From NCBI GenBank assembly GCA_964030475.1, contig CAXIPT010000016.1:248001-312000 (forward strand): a stretch of 64,000 nt of DNA, read 5' to 3'. The position numbers and the translations under genes were made by a program. The notes under the pieces are model-generated. The model saw only the letters and a program-made list of their open reading frames with translations. It did not search any database and was not told the DNA's origin. Origin of the DNA: Tethya wilhelma. Lineage: Eukaryota; Porifera; Demospongiae; Tethyida; Tethyidae. This document shows positions 1 to 14,200 of this stretch, piece by piece. Numbering within the stretch: position 1 is the stretch's first letter; every line of letters begins with the position of its first letter.

Positions 1-36
1 CAGAGGTTACAGTGGTGGTTGAGTTTGTGTATAGAT

Positions 37-283
37 GTCTGTCTACCAGAGGAGGTTGCAAGCAAGCAATTAGAGACCACGTGAATAACGTTGATTGCTT
101 AAAAATTGCTGAATCAGCGATCTTTTTCTGCTGATTCAGCAACATTTATGGAGGTACCTGCAGTGCACGGAGAATAAATGCTGATCAGGCAGAAAAAGAT
201 CGCTGACTCAGCAATTTTTAAGCAATCAAAGTTATCAGCGTGATCTCTAATTGCGCATTTGCAACCTCCTCTGTCTGTCTACC
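37..283. mobile_element. Foldback MITE with 11-bp flanking direct repeats
   Basis: An AGAGGAGGTTGCAA end at 48-61 is matched in reverse complement at 259-272, and the arms stay complementary inwards for about 90 bases around AAAGATCGCTGA-type sequence. The palindrome is flanked on both sides by GTCTGTCTACC (37-47 and 273-283), which reads as a target-site duplication. A 9-11 bp duplication with long inverted repeats fits a MULE-type non-autonomous element, but no transposase is present, so the superfamily is inferred. Confidence 0.8.
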
Positions 284-591
284 ATGAGAGACTACACCAC
301 AGTAGACATATTATGTAGATGAAGCCTGTTTTGAAAATACTTTCTCATTACATAATTATAGAATTTTTTTATACACATATAGTAATTAGATTTAATAGTC
401 TAGCATCCCAATTTTAATGACTATAGACTGGAGATTCTGATAGAACAGATGTTGACAGCAGACATAAATTAATGAAATAATTATGCTGAAACTCTTGTGT
501 ACGCACATGCCACACATGCCATACGTATAATTCACAACGTTCATGAAGGACTGTTCACACGCAGTTGGAGTACAATAGATATTGTAGGTAC

Positions 592-3517
592 CTTGAGATC
601 ATGATGGCTTTTCGGACCAGCCTGGGTTCATCAGAGCTCTGGTAGTCTCTTGTTATGAGTTGACGCATTTTTGGGTTCCCCAACATATCCATGATTACAT
701 CTATAAAAATGCAATAATAATAAACTATAGTGTAGATTGATCTAAATATTCATATTTTTTGTAATCTGAACAGTATTATCAAGAGAATTCCTCCTAAGTT
801 ACCCCTACACATGTGGTATATGCCATATCATAACCTGTGCAGGTAGTATACCATTCATAGAAGTGAAAGTACATACCAGCTGGGTTGTGATCCTCCAGTG
901 AGGGAATGATGAGTCCCTGCTCATAGAGTCTGGTCGTCAGGCCATTGACAAACACTTCATATGCCTTGTCTGGAACACCGTGGTAGGCAATCTGTACATC
1001 ACAACAAAAGTTTGAATGGGTCAACAAACAAATCATATGCCACTGCTCTAGGTATACATATGAGGTCTCAATACTGCAGTGCAAGCCATAGAGATCATAG
1101 GCCTCAACCTAATTAAGACTTTTCCTCCAATAATATTTAACACATGTGTCATCAAGTGACTTCTCTAACATACCCTATGTTATGCTTTTGTAGCGCTTTT
1201 AAAAAATCTTAAAGCCTATCATGGGGAGCAGTGGTAGGCTTGCACAAAAGACCCCTTTGCTTATGGCCAGCTTCAGAAAGCAGAAATCGTACAAGTACAT
1301 AATTTAAGAGCCTATAGACTATGATGTGTCAATAGATGATTGCTCACTATACATGGGCTACAACAAGCAAATGGCATGTGTTACAAAAGTGGGAGTAGTG
1401 AGTGCAAAATTTTCAGAGAGCATTGTATGCTCTATATGTTGAACCCCTTAAAATCCTGGATCAGTCACCGGAGAGCATGGCAATAAGCTATGCAATACCA
1501 TATGTATATTTGTAGCTGCACTTTAGAATATAGCACATAAAGGATGACCAGAGAAGCAGGGAGTTAGTATAGCACATACCTTTCCATCAGAGAGGAGCAC
1601 TAGACGATGGAACATGTGAAATATCTCCAGTCGGGGCTGATGAATGGTGAGAATAACAGTGCGGTTGGAATCTGCCAGCTTGTTCAAATGAGAGAGAAGT
1701 TCCATGGAAGAAGTAGCATCCAGACCTACATCAGAGATAAATACACATCTTATAAAACAACAGAATATTAGGCAAGCATCTGTAAGACTTTGATCGTTTC
1801 ACACTTTATGTAGAACTAGTGTTAGTACTGATACATGACATTGTAGCCTCATTTCCAGGCTCACTGGAAGCCTGGTCACTTATCTCATGTGAGCCAAGGG
1901 TATGCTAATTACATACGTGGGTGAATGTGCCAAATTAATACTTCCCAGTCTGCCTATGAGTGTTTAACATTTCTGCCAAAGGGTTGTCGAGCTAGGATGT
2001 AGAATCAGAGTGACAATTGTATACTTTTGATAATGGAATGAAGAGTTCGAAGAAAGGAATGAAAGAAACGGCTCTAACAGTTTCTTGTCTCAGAAGACTC
2101 CTGAGAGACTGTGATGATGGATGCTGGCTGGGCAGTCTAGTATGCTCAATCTCAAATGCTGCCTCAGCTGAGAAGCAAAGGGATTATACACCACAAGGAG
2201 CCTAGGAACAAGCCTATTCACATTTATTATTTGGCATTGATCATTACTCCTTTTTATTGCAAAGTACACTCTAAAATGTACACATGTGTAATCTCATATA
2301 CTGTACCTGATGTAGGTTCATCAAGGAAGATCACACTAGGTAGCTTGAGCAGTTGAAGAGCTACCACAAGACGTCTCTTTTGTCCTCCACTCAAACCAGG
2401 ACCAGTGGAACTGCCAACTACAGTGTCTGCCAGCTTCAATAGACCAGTCTGTCAGTAAGAATGTGTGAATGTAAACATAAGGATGATTACAAACAGATAT
2501 CACACATATTTTGTGCATCATAAGCACAGATGAGTCTGCATGAACGAGATTTGGAGAATAAGATATCATATAAATAGGGATTTATTGTAAACCTCACAAG
2601 CTCCTGGGCCTTACATTTATTTAGATACTAAACTAAAAACTTTCAATTTTGTATGGCTGATATTTGGAGTTGTATATGTTATCTGTGTTTGCTTACCACT
2701 TCCATGACTTGCTCAACCCTCTCAAACTTTTCCCGTGCCGTGAAGTTACTAGGGAGTTTGATCTGAGCCGCTAGAGTGAGGTTCTCTCTGACTGTCAGCT
2801 CCTCATAGTAGGGATTGGCCAGTTGAAGAACATAACCGGTGTTAGCTATGTACCAGTCTCGTATCTCATCCATTGGAACACCATTCACATATATCTCGCC
2901 CTAATTATACAACACATTATACGTATGTAATTTGATACATGTAAGTCAAAATTGTTGTCTTCTTGGAAAGAAATGTTTGGTATTGGGGAAATTATGTACT
3001 AGTGTATATTCTACTATAACCAGAACATAAATTACTGGCAAGGGAAGTGAGTATAGTCAATCATAGTGACATAATTATACCACAGTATATCATAACAAAT
3101 ATTAATCAGTAAAGCCCACAAAACACAACAGTTGAACTACACTTGTCATACTAGAGGTACAACTCTTCAGACATAATACTCCAATTGTAGGAATTCAAAG
3201 ATGATATTGGTATTTTATTCATTCATTTGTATTTTATGTTATTTTAAAATTAACTTCATATGAATGCACCAATAGTGCACAACCTTGGCACCTTCAACCT
3301 GGAAAGAACTGACTCAAATGTAAATGTTACTCACAGAGATGGTTCCAATCTTTCTCCTCCCAGTCAGTAAGTCCAGAAAGGTTGTCTTGCCACAGCCAGA
3401 CGGTCCCATGATACCAATTAGCTCACCAGGATTAAAGTAAACTGATATTCCTTTCAATATTTCTTTCTTGCTGTAGCCAAAGAGTTTCTTTGAGGTATCA
3501 GGGTTGGCTGGACTCTC
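592..3517 (-). CDS. ABCG-family (White/brown-type) half-transporter, nucleotide-binding part only
   Basis: Six minus-strand exons encode an ABC ATPase domain: 3335-3517, 2697-2900, 2307-2448, 1580-1725, 877-991 and 592-700. In order they carry the Walker A loop GPSGCGKTT, a Q-loop region with GYVLQ, the signature LSGGQKRR, Walker B VIFLDEP, the H-loop TIHQPR, and the ABCG-typical stretch from AYHG to NPADVIMDML. All junctions use GT-AG and the phases agree. ABCG proteins are half-transporters that dimerise to export lipids, sterols or xenobiotics. The transmembrane half must lie beyond base 1 of the window. The start is unresolved: the first recognised exon begins at an acceptor with a stop upstream, so at least one 5' exon is missing from my model. 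It would fall inside or beyond the neighbouring esterase gene. Confidence 0.88.
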
Positions 3518-3556
3518 CTGTGAACATCAATAAGTAACAGCAACCATAAAGAAATG

Positions 3557-4201
3557 CTACAAGCAANGCAGGCCATCCCCAAAAGGTGAATTACGTAACA
3601 ATGACCTCATCATAATGTGTATATTGGACTGATTATACCTGAATGATGCCACTTCCACGCTGAGTTCAATGGAGGTAGAGCCAAACACACTCCTACCCTC
3701 TTCCCCCCACAGGGTGGATGTGGTGAGGTAGATGTGCTGGAGACACTGAGTCGCATAATAGCTGAAGGATGAGGACATCTGCAGGGGATATAGTGGACGA
3801 ATTACATCTAAGCCACTTTATCATTAAGTAATTACTTACTGTACAAGCACCCACATGGGACTAATTATCTCTTTAGCACTGTATTCAGTGGTGGCACCAT
3901 AAAAAGGAGAGGTGTTAAGTGGCAATTCCTTCATTACACCTACTTTGGTAATTGGCTTATAGCAAAGGTATGTGTACTAAGGCTATAAGACAAACCTTTG
4001 TGACACAAGATGGCACGTGAGAAGCTTATGCAACACAAACATTAACTGCAAAGCTGCTAAACAGTGGCACATTATGAATACCGTGCTAACACCACCAACT
4101 AATTTGCACATAGTCTTTACAGTTGCCAAGCAATAGTACAGAACATCACAGAGGTAACAAAATTAAACATACACACACACACACACATACATACATACAC
4201 A

Positions 4202-4236
<35 letters not shown>

Positions 4237-5717
4237 CTGATTATCTGTAAAAGTCAAGGTCGAATTCATTTCTCCACCATATTCTCCTATCAACCTCAGA
4301 AAGTCAATACTGCTATTGAAGAGATTACCATCCTGTGAAGAGTCTAGCCCTCCTATTCCACTCAGAGCAGGAGCTAACAGAAACACATCGTAAAGGCTCA
4401 CCATGGCAAACGTTTGCTGGTTGCTAGGATAGTAAGGCACACCTGAGCTATCTTGTTGTGTTAGCACACAGTGTGCTGATAGGCAGCAAGGATAGCCCAG
4501 TGTTGTATCGTTACATGCTGGGGTTTGCTCTAAAATACCAAAAAGACGGTCGGCATTATCTTGCTCTCCCTGAGACATTGGCATACCATCTCTGCCACTT
4601 GTTTGTCCATCAAAGATCTCGAATATGTTATTGTGAAAATTAATAAACCAAGATGAATCAAAAATTACTCGAAGTTTGGTAGCTGCACCAGAGGTAGTGT
4701 TCATATCGAGTTGTTCTCGCACCCACCTGGCATGGTTTATGACTCCAAGTCCTCCAGCACTAGCACCCACCAAAACCACCTCATCTGCTAAGTTCATACC
4801 ATGAGAATCAATCAACTGAGAGAAGATGCTACGAAAAATAACTTTTCCACGAAAGGCAAACTGTAACGTTGTCGAACGAGGGTTAAAATCAAAGTCAAAA
4901 CAATCTTGAACAGTTTCGTTACCATCGTCTGCTAGCCATACATCACTACTGCAGTAAGGTATCACCACATGATTGTAGTCTCTATAGGGGTTGTCTTTGT
5001 CCGTGTTGTCAAGTATGTCACGGCCTTCTATTCTAAATCCGTCTGGAAAATACTGAGTTCTATTTTGAAAGCACTTCATTGAGGACATTTGAGGATTGAT
5101 GACAGCTGATCGAGGCATTGCATTGTTCAAGACGGTATTCTCCCAGGCACGCTGGACATCAAAACGACCATAAGGTGGGAACTCTGGACTGTTTCTATCA
5201 GCCAAACGATCAAACTCATCGCGAACCTATAGATGGGTATATTGGGTAGTTAGAACTTGGGCAAAAGGATGCAAATATCAAACCACACCAGACAAAAATT
5301 TGTTAAGTGTATAATTTGTAAGGTGTGCAACTACAAAATACTTTTGTACATGTACATAATTCTATTATGCATGCCTCACAGCATACAAAAACTTAGCTTT
5401 TCTACTTTGAACGTACAAAAACAAATACCTGCAACTTTGAGAACATAATACAACACATCACCCACCTGACTGACTATGAATCGCCTATTACAAGTTTCAT
5501 TCGAAAAGCACAGCCCTCCACTCTCCAAGTAGATGACCCACTTTGAGGAGTTAGAGCGACGCAAGAAGAATCCAGCTTGTGTACGATCATTACAAATAGC
5601 CCGAGGGTCTACAGCATCTTGCCACACCAAGAAACTGGTATCTTGACACTGACCAGAAGAACATAGCAAACACACGAGAGCTGCAACTACAAACACTGCA
5701 GCAACTGCTTTCTCCAT
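3557..5717 (-). CDS. Notum / pectin-acetylesterase-like secreted carboxylesterase
   Basis: Three phase-0 exons: 5466-5717, 4237-5226 and 3778 to the stop near 3557. The product is about 487 aa, close to the roughly 500 aa of animal Notum. It starts with a signal peptide (hydrophobic AAVFVVAALVCLLCSS). It has the family motif YLESGGLCFSNETC and the nucleophile elbow GASAGGLG. The catalytic histidine lies in QCLQH in exon 3, and this is why I join that exon here rather than to the downstream ABC gene. Notum removes the palmitoleate of Wnt proteins; other family members deacetylate glycans, and the sequence does not decide between these. A donor at 3638 could shorten exon 3. The 3' side of intron 2 is a long CA/TG microsatellite starting right at the donor. 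An N occurs near 3567. Confidence 0.85.
4160..4236. repeat. (CA)n/(TG)n microsatellite at an intron donor
   Basis: Nearly pure CA repeat with a few CATA interruptions. On the minus strand it begins at the GT of the donor of intron 2 of the esterase gene, so the 5' splice site reads straight into (TG)n. Confidence 0.9.
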
Positions 5718-6190
5718 AACTTGTACACCTTCTACACAACGTACATTTAGACTATATCCTTCGCTTTGTGCACCAAAACAGAAAGTAAAAGGCTAACAAC
5801 AGCCTTTTATTTAGCTAGCTATAACTTTGGCAGAACAAGGGGTAGAATAATGCTATCAGTTCCACCCACCTTCCGGTACCACTTCCGGTATAACAAAAAG
5901 AGCATATGGAAGTCATACATACAACGAACAATAGTAATAATAACTCTTAGGTAATAAGTTGTGCATTTATAATTATTATGACAGTATAATGTTTGTCAGT
6001 TATAATACTATAATCACCGTCTTCCATTTCCCTGCACAAACCAGAAAAGAGATACAAGAAAGAGATACAATCACAGCAACATTGGTACCCTTGCTGGAAC
6101 AATTGCATTGTTCCCCAATCAATGACCATATCCCACATAGTTTGTACAAGTGTCAACTTCAAAACTATTTCACAACCAACTTCCAAACAG
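5718..6190. other. Intergenic region, XRN2 3' end to esterase promoter
   Basis: This stretch separates the XRN2 stop codon from the esterase start codon, both on the minus strand. It should contain the XRN2 3' UTR and the esterase promoter. I see no conserved ORF or clear element. Confidence 0.5.
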
Positions 6191-6853
6191 TTAACTCACA
6201 CTGTCATAAGAGTATCTCTGCTGATCTCCTTGACTGTTAGAAGGAGGAAGGTAGTATTGGTCACTAGGAGGGGGTCTGGCAGGGTAGGACGAGGAAGAAG
6301 AAGGTGGAGGGTGGTGGTACTGAGAGGAGCAAGAGTAAGAACCTGACTCCCAACTGGAGTATGATCTAGGATCTAGAGGTGGTTGGGTGTGTGTGTGTGT
6401 GTGTAGGGTAAGGGGTGAAGGTCATACCATCCTGTTAAGTGTTGATAATCCATAAGGCATCCTCAAGTTTTCATAGTCAACACGCTTGACAATGTAATGC
6501 ATACAGTACATACCACTATAGCTTCTTGGTGGTCCATAGTCTTGATTATAGCTGCCAGGACCAGAGCCTCTGAATCCATGACTAGCACCCTGGGAGCTGT
6601 ACCTCTCACTGTAGCCTTCTTCACTCTGAGACTGGTAATAATCAGACCTATATGCTGATCTCTCTGGCTCACCGTAGCCAGACCCTTGAGGATGGTTGTC
6701 CTGGGCTGAATACTGACCACTGCCATAGTAGGATTCCTGGGAGCTGCTGTTGTAGCTACCACCATGGTGAGGTCTGTAGTTTGCACCGTAGGAATAATTG
6801 TGGGGAGGAGGGTAGGGTGGTCTGAGCGAGTTACCATGGGAGTCTGAAAGAGA

Positions 6854-6892
<39 letters not shown>

Positions 6893-9800
6893 TGTGTGTG
6901 TGCATGTGAACCAAGGAAACTTCTTTTTGGTGTTCAGAACCCATGTAGTGATCAACTTAATATCTAGAAGTAGAAATTTATGCACTATATACATGCAAAG
7001 TATACATAATTTTCCTAGTATGTTGTAGGAATGTCTGTGTCACATCCCATGAAAACTTGCTATTGCAATTAACATCAGTTCATGGAAATCAAATTGACTC
7101 TGAAACAGGAAGATTGACCAACATGAACCAAGTATTTCAATAATTTCAGTTTATATATGTTTGCATGAGGTCATGATAAATGAACCTCTACGATTTCTCA
7201 TCATGCACACGAAAATATGTGTCACTTGAGCATGTGCAGCTCTTGCACAAAACAACTTCTCAATATCAAAACAAACAGCAAATAAGTGTAGACTGTAAAC
7301 TTGTGTGTCACCTTGCACACTAACATTTACATTACTTGTAACAACAAAGTGAGCATACATATATACAAACATAAACAATTCTTCGTATGCTAAGACATAT
7401 ATTCACTCCCAATGAACACAATGATGTTTTCAACTACCTTATCATTCTTTGTGCTGACTCAGGAGTGCCATACTGTCTGGGAGGAGGTGTGGAAGTCCCA
7501 AATCCTAACTTTGGTCGATATGATCCAACAAAGTTATCTGGCTTAAGCATTTTTGGTGGTAGTTCAGCACCCAGCAAGAGTTTAGCTTCAAAGATATGAC
7601 CGTCAGGATACTGAGGGTTGGAGAACTTGGAGCTACAAATCAGATAAATACACGCATCAACCAAGGACCTTTAGATCAGTAAAAAAACATTACTGTAGGA
7701 TTCTAAGAAGTCATTGCATGAATATTCCTAGCTACGGTATGCAGCTGGTGTATAACAATTATCAAATATTTCTTATGGTCACCAGACAGTGTGGGATATG
7801 ACCCATTAACCAAGACAAAGTGTTAAGTTTCACTAAAATGCAGGAAACTATACACTGATACGAACACACACAGTTGCAGTATTCAATAGCCTGGATTAAA
7901 TGTTAAGGCAAGTATTGACCTGATGAGGCATAATACTTTGATGGAGACAGATTTTAGATGCAGCCCAGGCCTGCTATACTATTGAAGTGACTAGAAAGAG
8001 GTTGAATGTATCTCATTCTGTACTAAAGCCCCAAGTATGATGAACCCAGCAAGCAATAATCTGGGCTGTAATATGTGTACACAACCCAAAATTGAAAGTA
8101 CAAGGCATATGTTAACCAAAATAGTTTCAAGAACAGGACAATTAATCATACTGCCAGACAGGATATGAAGGGTCAACTACTATCAGTTACACTGAGCCAC
8201 AAAGGAACAACTGAGATTCCACAAAAATGCCAACATACTGCTGTTATCCCAACTACATAATATTATCTTCTGTTTGATAACTATTATGGATAATACACAT
8301 GTATTCAACGATATGCATGGATGTGTTATGACGGTGAGAACCTACCTTACAACAAATGATTTCTTGATGTTAGGTAGACTGGGCAATGGTGACTCTACGG
8401 ATGATTCAGCTTCTAGCACCTGACTCATGTACCCATCAATGGCTACAATACCCCGTACTCCATTTGTATAGGCAGGGTTTAATTCAGTGCCACAACTTTC
8501 ATCCTGCATAATTATTCAATAACATAAACAGTGCAAGTTTTTACACCAAGAAATTTGTGAGCATAATACACTATCTGGTTGTGAGTAGCACAAATTCATG
8601 AACCATGATCAGATATAGTCAGATACATGATACCAAAGTTCCTATGAGAATGATTTAATACTTGGAGCTGCAGTCAACATGATGATCAATGGCCAAAACT
8701 AGATTAACTAGTGGTCAATGTGAAACTGAAGTATGTAAAGTAACAATTTTTGCCCACAAAGATGTACTCTTCAAAGAGAGTTCACTTCCATAGGTAATGG
8801 CTTAGGCCAAGAGACACATTGCCATCATACCAGTAAGATGTGCTAAGTGCATGAGATACTTACTAAATAAAGCAAACAGTATACCAGTAACACTTATGGT
8901 TACTAGACATGGTATACCATAGATATTGTACAACATACATAATATAGTGACAAACTGTGCATCAACAAATCTTGTTATTGTACCTTGTGCACAAGAACAA
9001 TACATATGTACATACCGAAGTCCCAGCTTGAACACTGGCATCATAGAGTCCTTTGAGGAATGGGTAACTCCTATGATGACGATACATAAAGATTTTGTCA
9101 CATCCCAAGCTGTTCCTCTCCTCTGTATATATGTAGCAGGGAAGAGAGATCATGCATATCAGGATTACTTCATGGAAATCATTTTATACTGTACATCATA
9201 CACATAGACCATCCAATATTTATGTACAAGAAGGACTTATGTAACAGTTCCAGAGAAAAAACAGAAGTTACATCCTTACATCCTTATACTACCATCCATA
9301 CCGACCACTCTATTGTTACAAATCTAGTAACTCAAGCTTGCTAGAAGAGAACAGAGAATCTCTTAATGAGCAAGGCCAACAGATTATGATGATAGCAGAG
9401 CTTATGGTAGGAGGATGGCCTAGCTACAGAGGTGTCTTGAGGGGGATACTGGGATACTGTATCACTGTCATATTGATGGGAATCTTTGAAATAAGACTAG
9501 CACTGAAACCCAAACTACATATTGACTCTAGTGAATGTTTGTATGTAATTCAAGTACTGAATACATTCACTATCAGTGAGGAATGTGTTGTTATGAACAC
9601 ATTGCAAGAACTAAGTTAAAACATACAATAACAATGTTCCACTTTAAATGGGAAACAAAACATAACAACAGAACCATGGGTATGCATGGTTTTCACAGAT
9701 GTAAATATCACAAAATTAAAGCTCTAAATTTTAATTTATGACAATATGAAAATATTTTGTGAATTTGTATTGTATATTAGACAGAGGCATTTCATAAACA

Positions 9801-11169
9801 GGCATTGGTTCCAAGCAAAGCACTCAGTGAAACTGAAAATTAATATTTCCGAGCAACTACAAGTGTTCAGTAATCTATGTGCAAACAAAAACAAAACAAC
9901 TACCACACATCAACACAGAAATTTCAGTGAGATTCTGGCAATTAAAATATTTCCCCATGTACACACATTAGATTTCTGTGCATATTGCTCAATCACCAAA
10001 CCGGTAAAGAGTACCGCCAAGTAACATTTCCACTTTTACAGTAGTACACTATGTGTAGGCCTCCCTCCACACACCAACACAAGGAGCAAGGGTTTGCACC
10101 AACCTTCACTAGGGGTGAGATCAGGGTAGACATCCAGCAGAGACTCCAGCAGCCTCCTCTCATCAACGAACGGCAGGAGGGCCACTCCCTGCCAGGCATA
10201 CTTCTTACCATTGAGGTCAATTTTGAAATTAGTGGGATAGAAATCAATGACTGGAGAATCCTACAAAATAATAATAAATTATTATGGTACAAGAGTAAGT
10301 AAAAATCATACAGCTATAGTGAGAGATATATAATCTGCTATAGGTAACATGCAAAGCATATATACATATATCTTCAATTGTAAACTACGTACCAAATAAC
10401 TAACATAATATCATAGCAATTTATGCACAGTCAATTCGTTATTCCGAGAAATTTATTCATATCATCATCCAAAAATTTTGTGCTTCAAAAATAGAGCAAG
10501 TTAAATGAGTGCAGTGATCATTACATTAACTTGAAATTACTTTAATTCTGATCAGTACCTACACTATACCCAGATATTTTAACCCAGAATTGCTGCACTA
10601 ATTAAACATGACAAACTACTACCAATAAACGTTAAACTTTAGGAATCTTGACAAGAACATTGAACAAGCACTTGTCAGTGAGAGTTGGTTCATTGTCCAA
10701 CTGTAAACTACCGAATCTGAGAATTGTCAATATTTCACGCTTCACAAACAAGTTAATTAACCACAATATGCGTGAACATATTTGTGTAATTTGCCAGTCA
10801 CTACTTTACCTCAGCTGACATGAGGTGTTCCCAGGAAGAAGGCAAGAACTTGCCACTTGCGGCAGGAAACACGCCCATCAGTTGCTCCAGGGGTTTAAAT
10901 GGCAGTGTACCTTTGTCAAAGTCACCACGCACCTGAGTGACATTCTTGAAATCAGATGCAAAGGGAGCATAGTGGTAAGAGTAGAACCACTTCCATGAAG
11001 GACATCCCTGGAAAATTAATAAATTTATACACAATTTGCAATCACCAGACAGAATATAATAACAAGATCATAGCCACTACACTAGTACAGCAGAAGTTAA
11101 ACACATACATAGTGGTTATGAACAGTTGCTGTTTGTTATTATTGTTGTATTTATTTTCACCTAAACACT

Positions 11170-11207
<38 letters not shown>

Positions 11208-14200
11208 NCAACTATTTTGTTTGCCATTGACCCCCTGTGACCCCTAGCTACTCTATTGTCACTTCCAACCATCCAGTAACCAGTAATTAGCATATAAAAA
11301 CTTTGGTTGCTAGGCAACAGCAAACACACACACACACACACACACTCACACTTACACACACACCTGATAATAGTAAGCAAACACCCAGCACAGCCCTCTT
11401 GTGTACTGTTCCACTACATTCTTGACAAACTCATCATCATCGCTGGGAACACCAAACTTGTTGTTATAATATCTTTCCTTCCATCCATCCTCCCAGAGTC
11501 GAACATCATCTTCTGGTTCACTGTCTTCACTATCATCACCACCATCTGTGGAATTGTGAGGGCAAGTCGACACATACGTAGATTAGATAAAACATAAAAT
11601 TATTAGCCACTAGGTACACCATATTGATTGAGTGTACTAACCATTCCATCGTCTCTTCTGTCCTAGTTGTGGGCCATTGTGATCAGCCTGACTAGTGTCT
11701 GACTGGGCTGAACTACCTGGTGCTGACTGTGACCTCTTCAACTGTTCTTTGAGACTGCTAGCAGCTTGCTTGTTAGCTGACAGGCTACTCATTTGACGCA
11801 TCTGATAAGCGTCTTGCCGTGGGTTCTGTATGGCAGCAGGTGTAGAGCCAATAGGCTGCATGTGCAGAATCAACAGGGCACAAAGCAAATCATAAAAACT
11901 TCAAAATTGCAAGTTTAGAGGTTGCTTACAGTGGGAGCAAATTGCCCTTGGGGTGTCCACCTAGGAGCATCACTATTCTGTAAGAGTAAACAGAATCATT
12001 ACTTAAAGCACATAGTGCTCAATGCATGTGCTTTGTTATTTATAGCTAACAGAAGGATGATGCAGATCTCGACAGAGCATACACTGGAACACACGTACAC
12101 TGTATGTAACAACTAATAGGATATATGTGGGGGGTAGTTTTGAAATAAAAAGATAGTGTTACGTAACTATGCATACCAACCAGACTAACTTATTTCTAGA
12201 AGTGTAGGAGTAACCTAGATATATAAGGATATAATTTGATCTGTACTGTCAACTCTTACATATTTCTGTCTCTTCCTGCTAGCCTTATTCCTCTCCCTCC
12301 ACTGTAAGTCCTTCTGACGACGGCGTCTAAATATCTCATCTTCAACCTTACCCAGCTCTGAAACCAAAAAAGAGATACCGTATACCGCTTAATTTTCGCG
12401 GTACTTAACTTTCGCGGTTTTCGCGGATCGAACGTTATCCGCGAAAATTGTTCAATGAAAAATTGCGCGCTCATATGCGTGCGCACACGAATGATATCAA
12501 TCCGCGAAACTTATTCAACGAAAATCTGTAATACGTCAATCCGCGAAAATTAAGTGACCTCGAAAATTAAGCGGTATACGGTACATTAAACAGTAAGTTA
12601 AAGAAATGTTTTATCAGTCAAACTGAAACACGTATTAAATTATAAAAGTTTTGTTATGTCAAGCTCAAGAATTCTAACTACAATCTGAGGTATCTAATCT
12701 GGATATACATGGTGGAGTTTGCCAGCAAGTATTTAATTTCCCATCACATTAAGGAATGCATTTTGTGTGCGTAGCAAAGTTCTGATATCAGATCATGACC
12801 TCTCTTTGTGGGTAAATATGTACCATGCACTCTGCTCAAAACTAAGAATCTAGCTTACTCCAGCAAATGCTAAAATTTAATGCTTGAGCTTGCACGATCT
12901 ATCAAACTGCAGCTACAGAAGGTCCAGAGAGCAAAGAAGACTCACCTACTTCTACCTAGAGCATACAGGGATACAAACTCAATAGCTCTAACTAGCAGAC
13001 TAGCCTAGTTGATGCACATTGCATGACCTTGGATAAATTTTCAGTCAGTTTCAATTTCAGTAATCAAGTTGATGGGTCAGCAATTTGGCATCATTCCAGT
13101 AGCACTCAAGAATATGCATACATGTGCAAAGGATAGCATATGGCAGGTACGTTGCATACTCCTAGTGTACTATGTACCTGTCAGTATGAGTTGCACTCTA
13201 TTGAGGTTCACCTTCCCATTGTGAGTAAGATAACCCTGTAATAATTAGCATTACATGTTATCTACATGTATTATAGTGCTTATCCAAAATAATAAGCTCA
13301 ACCTATTCCAGCCTCTTGTAATTCATGGAAATGAACTCACATGTGTTTGTGGGACAACTTGTTTGTAGAGTCTTATGAGTCTATCGATGGCTCCCTCTCG
13401 TATCTCCAGGGAGGGGAGGTGAGGGAGGAAGTCATTGCCAACAAAGAAACACATGAATACCCAGTCATCTATTGCACGCTACATACACAGGAATAAATAA
13501 ACATTATGAGGGCAGACAAAACAGTTTTACGTAACAATAAAATTTGGTACCTCTAAGTCAAATGGAAATGGCAAACCATCAATCCTGAGCTCCCTCTCTA
13601 GGTACTGCATTGAGAAACACAGCACTACTATAACATCATGATCAGCAGTGCTCATGCAATTGAACTGTCATTAACAAATTTAGCACTATTCAAGCATGCG
13701 TATATCACCTCTCGTAAGATAGGTATTCTTATGAATATAAACTCCTTTTCTTGAACGGTTCCAGTGTTAGCCATCTCATCAAATTCTCCTTGCTTCTCTC
13801 TAGCCTCTCCGGTGCACTCCTTCATATTATGTCCTATTGCGTTGAGCATAACACGATTAATGCAAGTAGGTAAAAAATAATAAAAACAATTATTATCATT
13901 TATGAAGGTAGATATACCGTATAGCGGGTATTTTTCGGAGGGTAAAATTTTCGTGGACTTTGAAAATTTTGCTGATTCGTGGAAAAAATTTCGTGGTGAC
14001 GTATACGGCACGTATGGATTAACCACACCCCAGCCTTTATTCGTGGTAAATATTTCGTGGTTTGTCAGTCAACCACGAAAACCACGAACATTTTACTCCA
14101 CGAAAAATACCCACTATACGGTACATTATATAACCAAATTTATTCATGATTCATACATGCATGCACTCCTTCAGAGATTCATAATTAGCTAAAGTTAACA

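Noticed and set aside
4123..4338. Plus-strand frame with long His/Thr-Tyr repeats
   Set aside because: It is the translation of a CA microsatellite opposite the esterase gene. The same holds for frames at 10956-11240 and 11307-11597.
13902..14192. 96-codon plus-strand frame
   Set aside because: It lies within the MITE at 13915-14123 and shows no domain; coding by chance.
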